Shown: positions 23,022 to 34,718 of the stretch, one piece after another
Layout: each line of letters starts with the position of its first letter
Numbering within the stretch: position 1 is the first letter of the stretch
Assembly (NCBI GenBank): GCA_021401465.1
Contig: JADDMT010000168.1
Location: forward strand, 1-51,958
Reading direction: 5' to 3'
Origin: Teratosphaeria epicoccoides
Taxonomy: Eukaryota > Ascomycota > Dothideomycetes > Mycosphaerellales > Teratosphaeriaceae
Length of the DNA: 51,958 bases
Notes under the pieces: model-generated
What the model saw: only the letters and a program-made list of their open reading frames with translations
Databases searched by the model: none
What the model was told of the DNA's origin: nothing
Made by a program: the position numbers and the translations under genes

Positions 23022-23395
23022 ATGTCAAGTAGTTCCTTAGCTGTTAGCTCGACCTCTAGCGACAATAGTCAACTGACACTACGAGAACAAGTTACTACTA
23101 TACCTTAAATTACTTAGTAGCTTGAATCCATTCACCTTAGCGAGATAGCTCTAGCATCTGTCGCAGGTTTAACTACCGGGAGTAGACACGGCAACAACGG
23201 CTTTAAAATAGGAAGCCCTACGGAGTTTATAGGACAACGATCTTAGGTAGAGATGTTTATCCTATAATGCTAGTTAGCATTTAACGTAGATACAGAACAG
23301 TTTACGACACATTATAAGCGAATAATGTACATCGTCTCTTACCTAAAAGGACTAGCGTTCGAGTTCATCTAGCCTCATCTGACAGATTATCTAGA
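23022..23395 (+). pseudogene. B Gag N-terminal part
   Basis: Begins at the ATG at 23022 (MSSSS-like start as in A Gag) and runs to the A1 insertion. Continues at 30417. TAG and TAA codons interrupt it. Confidence 0.75.
23391..23395. repeat. Target-site duplication of A1, left copy (CTAGA)
   Basis: Repeated at 30412-30416. The uninterrupted gag sequence is seen in the second B copy near 47550-47560. Confidence 0.93.
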
Positions 23396-23884
23396 TGTCA
23401 TAAGTGTCAGGAGTACTGCCTGGAGTACTATAGGATACAGGATCATGAGGGTCCTAAGTGCTATAAGTCATAGTATAGTCATAGGAGTACTATAAGTCAT
23501 AGGCATAGTCATAGGAGAAAGGATCTGTCATGTAAGGACAGATCCCTAGATCTATAGGGTTAGTCTACAGATCCGTAGGCCTACAAGGAAGAAGGGATCT
23601 GTCACGGGATAATAGACCCTTAGATCTGTAGGGTTAGTCTACAGATCTGTAGACACGGATCTGTTAGGTCTGTTAACAGATCTAACAGAGCTGCTCTGTC
23701 TCTCTAGTATATAGGGATAGCTTTAGGATAGGCAGTTAGGAGCTTCGTGCTTAATCTCAATTTAATCCTCTCTTGCTTAGAGGAGAGTTAGTTACAAGGT
23801 CAACTACTATTGTCGATATTCTTCACAGCTCTGCGAGTCTAACACCTGATCCCCTTCCTGCTATCGGCACCTACCCTTATGACA
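23396..23884 (+). repeat. 5' LTR of A1
   Basis: TGTCATAAGTG...TTATGACA. TATATAG at 23708-23714. Confidence 0.94.
23708..23754 (+). promoter_or_regulatory. A1 LTR TATA box and putative self-primer
   Basis: TATATAG (23708-23714) is followed 39 nt later by GTGCTTAA (23747-23754), which is complementary to TTAAGCAC at 23887-23894 next to the LTR. Confidence 0.5.
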
Positions 23885-23886
23885 TT

Positions 23887-23894
23887 TTAAGCAC
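23887..23894 (+). other. Putative primer-binding site of A1
   Basis: TTAAGCAC starts two bases after the LTR. No TGG-starting tRNA complement is seen. It pairs with LTR bases downstream of the TATA box. Confidence 0.5.
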
Positions 23895-23943
23895 TACTTC
23901 TAAGGAAGCATCAGGAGACTCGTCGAGCGCTTAACATACGCCT

Positions 23944-26900
23944 ATGTTAAGTAGTTCTTTAACTGTTAGTTCAAGTTCTAGCGACAGTTAACTAACACTA
24001 CGAGAACAAGTTGCCGCTATACCTTAAGTCACGTAGTAGCTCGAATCTATTCACCTTAGCAAGATAGCTCTAGCATCTGTCGCAGGTTCAACTACCGGGA
24101 ATAGATATAGTAATAACAGCTTCAAGATAGGAAGCCCTATAGAGTTCACAGGACAACGATCTCAAGTCGAGATGTTTATCCTATAATGCTAGTTAGCATT
24201 TAACATAGATACGGAACGGTTTACGACACATCATAAGCAAATAATGTACATTGTCTCTTACCTAAAGGGACTAGCGTTCGAGTTTATCTAGCCTCATCTA
24301 ACAGATTATCTAGATCATGTTAGCAACGCTAAAGCCAGGAAGACGACGACTAGGGAGATTCTCAACTTAGACAAGTCCTTGTTTAAGGCATTATGCGAAG
24401 CGTTTAGACTTAGTAATAAGCAACAAGAGGCCGAGAGAGCTCTCCTAGGAATCTAGCAGAAGGGTTCTGCTACTAAGTACTACGCGGACTTTTAGACTCT
24501 CTCTGCTCGAGTTGACTAGAATGATAACGCTTTAGCCGCTTAGTTCTACTAGGGACTAAAGGAGACAGTTAAAGACGAAATTGCCCGAGGAGATTAGCTA
24601 ACGACATTCAAGGAAATGAGCGATCTCGCGATTAGAATCGATAATCGCATCTAGGAATGACAGCAAGAACGACAACATGGAAATCGCAAGCTAGCACAGG
24701 CTAACCATAAGGTCTAACGATTAGCACCGAAATAGCGAAGCGATTACTACAGTCTCTAACCTATGGAGTTAGATGCGACTAAGGGGCGTCCGAGGAATAG
24801 ACCCTGAGGAAAGCCGCGGAAAGGCTCTCCTAATCAGAATAGTCTGAAGAAGCCATTCGACAAGAGTAATCTCGAGTGCCATAACTGTAGGAGGAAAGGA
24901 CACTTTTCCCGCGAATGTTTTGCGAAGAAGCAACGACAAGAGCTGCCTAGGATAGAGCAGGCTCGCGTAACAACGACAGCACCTAAGCAAAAGGCCGCTA
25001 CTACTCGAGAACCAGACTATGCCGCACTTACTTAGACTACGTGCTACGACGACGATTGTCGAATTCACATGAGTAATAAAGATGGTTCCGGATAGTACCC
25101 TAGCCGAAATAAGGCATAGTCGATCTATGCGCTAAGGGGTATACCTTCTAGTGCGACAGTCCTAAGGCAACAGGAACTAGAAGAAGAAGAAGAAGGTTCG
25201 GACGACAACTACGAGCTTGTCGAAGCCGTCATTCCTGATTCCGAGGAAGACGAGAGTATAGAGCGATAGGCCATGCCGCCGCATGACATCGGACTCGACA
25301 TTATCCGAATCATACAGAACTAGTAGGCTTAGGCTTGCCTATAGATTAATGGAGTATAACATGTCGACTAGCTTTAGTATGACGAACTAGCCGACCGTAT
25401 GCGACGACACTTAAGGAGACTACTAGTCGTAGCTTAACCTCACGCGCATCAGAAAGTTGTCCAAGAAATTGTACTGTTCGGGGTAGAGTTCACGCCCTAG
25501 GGAGGCTACCTAACCTACGAAGGTATTCAGATTCTAAGAGCGCTACGACTCCGAGTCTATCACTTAAAGATAGAGTATGCAAGAAACGCGCAGGAACAGC
25601 GAGGCTAAGAACGAGAACGATCTCTTAGGCCAGAAAACGGTAACGCTTAGAGAAGAAGCCGAGACCGCACGATCCCTGAACTAGTCCGTAAAGACAGTTA
25701 TTCGGGAAACGACGAGGTCTGCTAGAATTAGACCCACGGACGGACTAGATAGGGCTGTAACAATGTGCCGCAATCGGCGCCAGATACGCGAACAACCTTA
25801 GAGTATAGGTGCATATCGACGAAACGCTAGCTAGGGCCTTAATAGATTCAGGATGTACTAGAATCTTCATGACACCTAAGTTCGCTAGGACAGCTAGGAT
25901 AAAGCTACAGGCGAAGACGAATGCTTTCTTACTACAAGCGATTAATAGAAAGCCGGTCACGTACAACTAAGGAGTAGTTAACGAAGAGACCGAGATGATG
26001 CCTCTGCGGATAGGACGCTACTAAGAGATGCTCTAGTTCGACATCACGGAGTTACTAGGCTCGGATGTAGTACTAGGGTTACTATGGCTAAGAAACGCTA
26101 ACCCCTATATCGACTAGAAGAATGAGAGGATCTAGTTCCTAGAACTCTTAAGATTAATACCTCTACCTATAGTACACAACGTACTAGGCAAGATCGAAAT
26201 ATGTGCTATGACTTTAAGCGAGATAGTAGCCGCCATTAAGGATCTAGAATAGGAAGTGCACGTCCTATAGGTCAAAGCAACGCAATCGGAAGTCAAGGTC
26301 GAATTCATAGTTCCTAATAAGTATAAAGAGTTCGCTACTCTTTTCGAGGAAGAACCTAACTAAGAAGCTCTGCCAGAATACTAGGAGTAGGACTACAGGA
26401 TACCCTTACTCCCTAGCAAGACACCGACGAAGTAATTAGTCTGCCTGTTGTTAGCGGCGAAACTAGAGATTCTCCGGGAATACCTAGAAGACAACCTCCG
26501 GAAAGGCTTCATCTGCGAGTCGTAGTCCCTAGCCAGATATCTAATCCTGTTTGTACCTAAGGGGGAAGATAACTAGCGACTCTGCGTAGATTATCGTAGA
26601 TTAAACAACATCATGATAAAGAATAGTTATCCGCTTCCTTTGCTCTCGGAATTACAGGACCGCCTACAAGGAGCAATGTAGTTCTCGAAGTTCGACATAC
26701 CCGGAGCGTATAACCGAATTCGAATTAAGGAAGGCGAAGAATAGAAGACCGCGTTCCGAACTAGGTTTAGACACTATAAGTACATAGTCATACTATTTAG
26801 GTTAACAAACGCCCTAGCTACATAGCAGGCATTTATTAACAACATACTACGAGAGTACCTCGACGTCTTTGTAGTTATATACCTAGATGACATCCTCGTC

Positions 26901-29300
26901 TATTCCTAGACGATCGAAGAGCATAGGACTTACGTACGTAAGGTACTTCAGAAACTCTAGGATTACTAGCTAAAGGTTAAGCCGTAGAAGAGCGAGTTTC
27001 ATAAGCAGGAAGTATAGTTCCTTAGCTACATAGTAGCATAGAATAGAATCAAGATAGACACTAAGAAAGTCTAGGTCGTAAAAGAGTAGCCTACGCCGAC
27101 TAATGTTAAGGAAGTATAGTCCTTCCTTAGATTCGCTAACTTCTACAGGAGATTTGTAGCAAACTATTCGAAGATTATGGCACTACTTATAACTCTTACG
27201 ACGAAGGATACACTATTCGTATAGGACGACGCCTAACAGAATGCCTTTAAGGAACTTAAGCGACAATTTACAGATTAGCTAATCTTACTTGTGTTCGACC
27301 CGGATAAACCTATCATAGTCGAAACAGATGCCTCCGACGTAGCACTCGGGGCATGCTTAAGTTAACTAGGACTAAGTAGACGACTACAGCTAGTCGCCTA
27401 CTACTCGAGGAAATTGTCTAGACTAGAACTCTGTTATGACGTCTACAACAAAGAACTTCTAGCTATAGTAGACGCCTATAAGGCCTAGCGAGTCTACTTA
27501 GAAGGTTCTAAGCACTAGGTCACGGTCTACACAGACTATGAGAACTTGCGATACTTTATAACGACGAAAGAGTTAAACTAACGACAGGTTCGGTAGAGCG
27601 AGGAGCTCTCTAGTTTTAACTACAAGATCGTCTATCGTAAGGGGACCGATAACGCACGCGCCGATGCACTTAGCCGCTAGACAGACTACATGAAGGGCGT
27701 GAAGCAGGAGAAACATGCTATTCTCTAGGAAAATAGCGATGGCACACTAGGAGTTAACTGACTCGCGGCTACGACTGTCACATAGACTAGTAGATTTCAG
27801 GACGACCTGAAGAACGCGCTAATCTATGACCTAACTACACTCGCTGTCCGCGACGACATTAATGGACAGGAGGATTAGGAAGACGAAGACGGAATCCTTC
27901 TGTTTCAAGGATTAGTATACGTGCTAACGTCTTTACGATCGGAACTACTACGCCTCTAATACGACGTACCTTAGGCAGGACACCCGGGAGTGTCTAAAAT
28001 GAAGCAAATTCTCTAACAAGAATATTACTTCCCTAGGATGAGCAAGGTAATCGAGGACTACGTCCGTCGATGTGTAACTTGCTAACAAAGTAAGCATAAC
28101 TATCACAAACCGTATAGGCTACTACGACTACTTAAGGTACCTTAACGGCCATAGGAATCGCTCGCCATGGATTTTATCGTTAAACTACCTTAGTCGAGAG
28201 AACCCGCTACTAATGAGTTCTTCGACGGGATCATGGTAGTAGTTAACCGATTCACTAAGTTTAGGAAGTTTATCCCTTACCGCGAAGACTTCAAGACTAA
28301 AGATATCGCGCATGTCTTCATCAAATAGGTAGTAGCACTACATGGCATGCTACAGGACCTAGTAACGGATCGAGGATCCGTGTTTACCTCTAACTTCTAG
28401 AGAGCCCTAATGAGACAATTCTAGGTCAAACATCGACTAAGTACTTCCTTCTACCCTTAGACAGATAGACAGACAGAACGCCTAAATCAGACGTTAGAAT
28501 AGTACCTTCGATCCTATGTGAATAGGGACTAGAACAACTAGGTAGAGTTGTTGCTAATAGCACAGCTCGCGTATAATAGTACGCTAGCAGAGTCGACAGG
28601 ACTCTCGCTATTTCAGATGGCGTATAGATCAGCTATAGAAGACATTCCGGACGTCTTAGCTAGTAATCCGAACCTAGCAGCACTCGGATGAGTAGAACAT
28701 CTACGCCGACTGCAAACAGAAGCACGACTCGACCTGTAGTTCTATTAGTAGAACATAGCATAGTACGCGAATCGTAAGAGAATTAAGGGACTAATTCTAA
28801 AGGAGGGGGACAAGGTGTATCTCCTCTGCTATCACATTAAATCGGACAAGCCAAGTAAAAAACTAGACGCTATAAAACTAGGACTATTGAGGATCAAGGC
28901 TAAGAAGGGACCAGTTAATTTTAAGTTACAGCTACCCGAGCAGATGAGAATACACCCGGTGTTCTATGTCTCTCTGCTAGAACAAGTAGCGCTAGACGCC
29001 GCACTGCAATCAGAACCCTTACTACTCGACCCTGAAGTAGAAGAACTAGAGTACACTGTCAAGAGGATTATCGACACTCGCTAGCGGGACGGACAGCAAG
29101 AGTACTTAGTAAAATGGGAAGGATATAGGAGTACCGAGAACACCTAGGAACCCCTAGAACACCTGCGAAACTATCAGCAAAAGATACGAAGTTTCGAGAA
29201 AGGAACGAACCTAGGAAGGAAATCCTAAGCCACGACTAGACTCCTGCGGGACGCTGTTGACCGGCTCGGCTATCACGCCATCCAGGAAACCCTAATATGA
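23944..29300 (+). pseudogene. Gag-Pol of A1, RIP-degraded
   Basis: Gag starts at the ATG 23944; its CCHC knuckle is near 24878-24920 (GHFSRECF readable on the plus strand). The GGGAAAC heptamer is at 25704-25710, 1,761 nt after the ATG in the gag frame. Protease follows in the -1 frame with an intact DSG at 25845-25853. RT has YLDD at 26880-26891, then come RNase H (about 27190-27680), integrase (about 27960-28780) and the chromodomain (LVKWEGY near 29107). The final TGA is 29298-29300. The total of 5,357 bp equals that of A3 and A5. Stops occur throughout; the longest clean stretch is 28815-29084. Confidence 0.88.
25704..25710 (+). promoter_or_regulatory. Putative -1 frameshift heptamer GGGAAAC (A1)
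   Basis: Phase checked by counting: codon GGA begins 1,761 nt (587 codons) after the gag ATG, and the pol frame starts one base earlier. Confidence 0.62.
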
Positions 29301-29843
29301 GGCGTTAGCGAAACCCTCTATTACGCTCTATGTCGTAGGACTAAGAGCGAGACCCGCGGAAGGATCTAGGTTAAGGAGAAACCTAGCCTGCAAGAGAGCT
29401 TGTTCCTCGGCCTCATCCTTCCTGATCTCACGCTCCTCGAGAGCGCGACCATCCTCGACCTCCTAGTCAACTACGTCTAACTGTTTTCGAAGACGCATCT
29501 CCTTTACATGCGCCTCTATTATCTTCTGCGAAGCCTTGGCTAGGACCGCCTTCGCACGATTGAGATCGGCAATTAGTCTTTTCTGCTAATTGCCTAACTT
29601 CTTCTATTCGACCTCTGTCACCTTCGCGTCGTAACTCTAACAGTTACTAAAGTGACATTACGAACATTTCCCTAAGGAAATGTGTACCTAACAAACAAGT
29701 TTTAACTCTTGACACTAAGTGCAGGACTTCATGCTATCCTGGCCCTAACGATAGATTTAATTCGCGTAGTGTTTACGTTTCTGCGTTAAAGGGGCGTTAG
29801 TGTCTAGAATGACACAAGGCAGTAATATAGAAAGAGAAGACAT
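29292..29843 (-). pseudogene. Antisense zinc-cluster gene of A1
   Basis: Begins at the ATG complementary to 29841-29843 and ends at the TAG complementary to 29292-29294; 552 bp, as in all A copies. The nine-base overlap with the pol stop is preserved. It carries additional RIP stops. Confidence 0.75.
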
Positions 29844-29909
29844 TACAGCGTAAAAAAAGTGACAAGAGGAACCCCGCACTTATAAGGTAGCTTAGGGACG
29901 AGCTAGGCT

Positions 29910-29922
29910 AAGAGGGGGATAG
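29910..29922 (+). other. Polypurine tract of A1
   Basis: AAGAGGGGGATAG directly before the 3' LTR, where plus-strand DNA synthesis would start. Confidence 0.75.
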
Positions 29923-30411
29923 TGTCATAAGTGTTAGGAGTACTATCCGGAGTACTATAGGATACAGGATTATGAGGGTCCTAAGTGCTATGAGTCATAG
30001 TATAGTCATAGGAGTACTATAAGTTATAGGCATAGTCATAGGAGAAAGGATCTGTCATGTAAGGATAGATCCCTAGATCTGTAGGGTTAGTCTACAGATC
30101 CGTAGGCCTATAAGGAAGAAGGGATCTGTCATAGGATAACAGACCCTTAGATCTGTAGGGTTAGTCTATAGATCTGTAGACACAGATCTGTCAGGTCTGT
30201 TAACAGATCTAACAGAGCTACTCTGTCTCTCTAGTATATAGGGATAGCTTTAGGACAGGTAGTTAGGAGCTTCGTGCTTAATCTTAATTTAATCCTCTCT
30301 TACTTAGAGGAGAGTTAGTTACAAGGTCAACTGCTATTGTCGATATTCTTCACAGCTCTGCAAGTCTAACACCTAATCCCCTTCCTGCTATCGGCACCTA
30401 CCCTTATGACA
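29923..30411 (+). repeat. 3' LTR of A1
   Basis: 489 bp, TGTCATAAGTG...TTATGACA. Confidence 0.94.
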
Positions 30412-30416
30412 CTAGA
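30412..30416. repeat. Target-site duplication of A1, right copy (CTAGA)
   Basis: Pairs with 23391-23395. Confidence 0.93.
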
Positions 30417-33213
30417 TTACATTAGTAGTATCGAAGCTAGGATGACAACGACTTAGGAGATTCTTAACTTAGATAAGTCCTTGTTTAAGGCGTTACGCGA
30501 AGCCTTTAGGCTTAGTAACAAGCAACAGGAGGCTAAGAGAGCTCTCCTTAGAATCTAGCAGAAGGGTTCTGCTATTAAGTACCATGCGGACTTTTAAACC
30601 CTCTCTGCCTAAGTCGACTAAAATGATAATGCCTTGGCCGCTTAGTTCTATTAGGGACTAAAGGAAACGGTTAAAGACGAAATTGCCTAGGGGGATCGGC
30701 TAACAACATTCAAGGAAATAAGCGATCTCGAGATTAGAATCGATAATCGCATCTAGGAATAACAGCAGGAACGACAGCATAGAAATCGCAGGCTAGCGCA
30801 GGCTAACTATAAGGTCTAACGATTAGCACCGAAATGGCGAAGCGATTACTACAGTCTCTAACTAATAGAGTTAGATGCGACTAAGGGGCGCCTAAAGAGC
30901 GGACCCTAAGGAAAGCTACGGAAGGGCTCTCCTACCTAGAATAGTCCGAAGAAGCTATTTAACAAGAGTAACCTCAAGTGCTACAACTGTAGAAAGAAAG
31001 GACACTTTGCCCGCGAGTGTTTTGCTAAGAAACAGTGACAGGACCTATAACGGACAGAACAGGCTTGCGTGACAACATCGACACCTAAGTAAAAGGCTGC
31101 TACTACTCGAGAACCGGACTATGCCTTACTTACTTAGACTATGTGCTATGACGACGATTGTCGAATTCACATGAGTAATAAAGATAGTTCCGGATAGTAC
31201 CCTAGCCGTAATAAGGCGCAATCTATCTGCGCGCTAAGGGGTACACCTTCTAGTGAAATAGTCCTAAGGCAATAGGAGCTAGAAGAGGAAGAAGGTTTAG
31301 ACGATAACTATGAGCTTGTTAAGGCCGTCATTCCTGATTCCGAGGAAGACGAGAACATAGAAAGATAGGCTATGCCGCTACATGACATTAGACTTAATAT
31401 TATCCGAATCATACAGAACTAGTAGGCTTAGGCTTGCCTATAGATTAATAGAGTACAACACGTTAACTAGCTCGAGTATGACAAACTAGCCGACCGCATG
31501 CGACGACACCTAAGGAGACTACTAGTAGTAGCTTATCCTTACTTGCATCAGAAGATTATCTAAGAAGTTGTACTGTTCAGGGTAGAGTTTACGCCCTAAG
31601 GAGGCTACCTTACCTACGAAGGGATCTAGGTTCTACGAGCGCTACGACTCTAGGTTAGCTACTTGAAGATAGAGTACGCAAGAAACACGCAGGAACAACG
31701 AGGCTAAGAGCGAGTACAACCTCTTAGGCTAGTTAGTAGTAACGCTCGAAGAAGAATGAGCTAAGACTACATAATCCCTAAACTAGTCCGTGAAGACAGT
31801 TATTCGGGAAACGACGAGGTCTGCCAGAATTAGACCTACGGACAGACTAGACAGGGCTGCAACAGTGTGCCGCAGTTAGCACTAGATACGCGGACAACCT
31901 TAGAGTATAGGTACACATTAACGAGACGCTAGCCTAGGCCTTAATAGATTCAGGATGTACTAGAATCTTCATGACGCCTAAGGTCGCTAGGATAGCTAGG
32001 ATCAGGCTACAGGCGAAGACGAATGCTTTCTCGCTACAAGCGCTTAATAGAAAGCCGGTTATGTACAACTAAGGAATAGTTGACAAGGAGACGGAGATAA
32101 TGCCTCTACGGATAGGACGCTACTAAGAGATGATCTAGTTTGACATCACAGAGTTGCCTAGCTCGGATGTAGTGCTAGGGTTACTATAGCTAAGAAATGC
32201 TAACCCCTACCTCGACTAGAAGAACGAGAGGATCTAGTTCCTAGAACTCTTAAGATTAATACCTCTACCTGTAGTACACGACGTACTAGGCAAGATCGAA
32301 ATATGTGCTATGACTTCAAACGAGATAGTCGCTACTATTAAGGATCTAGAACAGGAAGTACACGTCCTATAGGTTAAAGCAACGCAAACGGAAGTCAGGG
32401 TCGAATTCATAGTTCCTAATAAGTATAAAGAGTTCGCTACTAGTTAAAGTAACGTAGTCTGAAGTCAAAGTCGAGTTCATGGTTCCTGATAAGTATAAGG
32501 AATTTGCTACCCTTTTCAAGGAAGAACCCGACTAAGAGGCTCTACTAGAACACTAGGAGTAGGACTATAGGATACCCTTACTCCTAGGTAGGATGCTAAC
32601 AAAGCAACTAGTTTGCCTATTATTAGCGGCAAAGCTAGAGATTCTCCGGAAATACCTAGAAGACAACCTCTAGAAGGGCTTCATCCGCAAGTCGTAGTCA
32701 CTAGCAGGGTATCTAATCCTGTTTGTCCCTAAGGGGGAAGACGACTAGCGACTTTGCGTAGATTATCGTAGATTAAACGACATTATAATAAAGAACAGTT
32801 ATCCGCTTCCTTTGCTCTTAGAGTTACAGGATCGCCTACAAGGAGTAGTATAGTTCTTGAAGTTCGACATACTAGGAGCGTATAATCAAATTCGAATCAA
32901 GGAAGGCGAAGAATAGAACACTACGTCTAGAACTAGGTTTAGACACTATGAGTATATAGTCATGCTATTTAGGTTAACAAACGCCCTAGCTACGTAGTAG
33001 GCATTTATTAACAACGTGTTACAAGAGTACCTTAATGTCTTTGTAGTTGTATACTTAGATGACATCCTCGTCTACTTACAAACGATCGAAGAACATAGGA
33101 CTTACGTATGTAAGGTACTTTAGAAACTCTAGGATTACAGGCTAAAGGTTAAGCCTTAGAAGAGCGAGTTTCATAAGCAAGAAGTCTAATTCCTTGGCTA
33201 CGTAGTAGCCTAG
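30417..33213 (+). pseudogene. B Gag C-terminus, protease and RT
   Basis: Continuation of B after A1. Gag knuckle near 30990-31030, frameshift heptamer GGGAAAC at 31806-31812, protease with DSG near 31946, RT with YLDD near 33050. A diverged 70-bp tandem duplication at 32373-32512 adds a length not divisible by three and breaks the frame before RT. TAG, TAA and TGA stops are frequent. The solo LTR interrupts RT at 33214. Confidence 0.8.
32373..32512 (+). repeat. 70-bp tandem duplication at the protease-RT border of B
   Basis: Both units begin GTTAAAG and end in GCTAC plus two bases (32373-32442, 32443-32512). The first unit is closest to A-type sequence; the second has diverged at many sites. 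A1 and A6 have a single unit here. Confidence 0.75.
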
Positions 33214-33723
33214 TGTCATAAGGGTAGGTGCTAATAGCAGGAAGGGGATTAGGTGTTAGACTCGTAGAGCTGTAAAGAATATCGATAATAGCAATTGTCC
33301 TTGTAACTAACTATCCCCTAGGAAAGGGAATTAAATTAAGCACGAAGCTCCTAACTGCCTGTCCTGAAGCTATTCCTATATACTAGAGAGACAGGGCAGT
33401 TCTGTTAGATCTGTCGATAGACCTAACAGATCTGTGTCTGTAGATCTATAGACTAACCCTACAGATCCGAGGGTCTATTATCCTATAATAGATCCCTTCT
33501 CCCCTACAGGCCTATAGATCTGTAGACTAACCCTACAGATCCGGGGATCTGTCCTCACGTGACAGATCCTTTCTCCTATGACTATGCCTATGACTCATAG
33601 TACTCCTATGACTATACTATGACTTATAGTACTCCTATGACTATACTATGACTCATAGCACTTAGGACCCTCATGATCCTGTATCCTACAGTACTCCGGA
33701 CAGTACTCCTGACACTTATGACA
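33214..33723 (-). repeat. Solo family A LTR (510 bp)
   Basis: A single LTR with CCTAG on both sides (33209-33213 and 33724-33728) and no internal sequence, so a full element was removed by LTR-LTR recombination. It is longer than other A LTRs because a TATGACT/ATAGTACTCC unit is repeated once more. Its post-TATA stretch matches the A4/A6 subfamily. Confidence 0.9.
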
Positions 33724-34149
33724 CCTAGAACGGAATCAAGATAGACACTAAGAAGGTTAAAGTCGTAAAAGAGTAGCCTACGCTAACTAATGTCAAGGAA
33801 GTATAGTCCTTCCTTAGGTTTGCTAACTTCTACTAAAGATTCGTTACAAACTATTCGAAGATTACGGCCCTACTTACGACCCTTACTATAAAGGATATAC
33901 TATTCGTGTAGGACGACGCCTAACGGAATGCCTTCAAGGAACTCAAGTAACGATTTACAGATTAGCTAATCTTGCTTGTATTTGACCCTAATAAGCCTAT
34001 CATAGTCGAAACAGATGCCTCTGACGTAGTGCTTAGGGCATGCTTAAGTTAACTAGGACCGAGTAGACGACTACAGCTAGTCGCATATTACTCGAGGAAG
34101 CTGTCTAGACCTAAACTTCGTTACGACGTCTACGACAAAGAACTTCTAG
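33724..34149 (+). pseudogene. B end of RT and start of RNase H
   Basis: Continues RT after the solo LTR and reaches RNase H (VETDASD-type motif near 34010, readable as GTCGAAACAGATGCC). Stops just after the KELL motif, where A5 begins. The remainder of B is missing. Confidence 0.78.
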
Positions 34150-34639
34150 TGTCATAAGGGTAGGTGCCGATAGCAGGAAGGTGACTAGGTGTTAGACTCG
34201 GGAGCTGTGAAGAATATCGACAATGGCAGTTAACCTTGTAACTAACTCTCCTCTAAGCAAGAGAGGATTGAATTGAGATTGAGCACGAAGCTCCTAACTA
34301 CCTGTCCTAAAGCCATCCCTATATACTAGAGAGCGACAGAGCAGCTCTGTTAGATCTGTCGACAGACCCGACAGATCCATGTCTGTGGATCTGTGGACTA
34401 ACCCCACAGATCTAAGGGTCTGTCATCACATGACAGATCCCTTCTTCCTTGCAAGCCTATAGATCTGTAGACTAACCCTACAGATCTAGGGATCTGTCCT
34501 CACGTGACAGATCCTTTCTTCTATGACTATGCCTATAACTCATAGTACTCCCATGATAGTACTATGACTCATAGCACTTAGGACCTACATGATCCTGTAT
34601 CCTATAGTACTCCGGACAGTACTCCTAACACTCATGACA
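34150..34639 (-). repeat. 3' LTR of A5
   Basis: 490 bp. It differs from the other A5 LTR at about 28 positions in my hand alignment, all transitions. Confidence 0.93.
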
Positions 34640-34652
34640 CTATCCCCCTCTT
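34640..34652 (-). other. Polypurine tract of A5 (complement)
   Basis: CTATCCCCCTCTT on the plus strand, i.e. AAGAGGGGGATAG on the element strand, directly next to the 3' LTR. Confidence 0.75.
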
Positions 34653-34718
34653 AGTCTAGCTCGTCCCTAAGCTACCTCATTAGTGCGGGGTTTCTCTTGT
34701 TTCTTCTTTCAAACTATG

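Larger units (their letters stand above)
23396..30411 (+). mobile_element. Complete family A Ty3/gypsy element (A1)
   Basis: 7,016 bp, LTRs of 489 bp, CTAGA duplication, inserted in the gag of B. It has the same lengths as A3 in every part, so it decayed by substitutions only. Confidence 0.95.
22480..34149 (+). mobile_element. Family B element, 3' half missing, hosting A1 and a solo LTR
   Basis: The 5' LTR (22480-22962) differs clearly from A LTRs, but the internal sequence is closely related to A. Segments are 22963-23395, 30412-33213 and 33724-34149, which together read gag, protease, RT and RNase H. The integrase half and the 3' LTR are absent: at 34150 the element meets A5, and on the far side of A5 the sequence is not the expected continuation. 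Confidence 0.85.

Noticed and set aside
23885..23905. tRNA-type primer-binding site
   Set aside because: No TGG start next to the LTR and no tRNA 3'-end complement that I could recognise.
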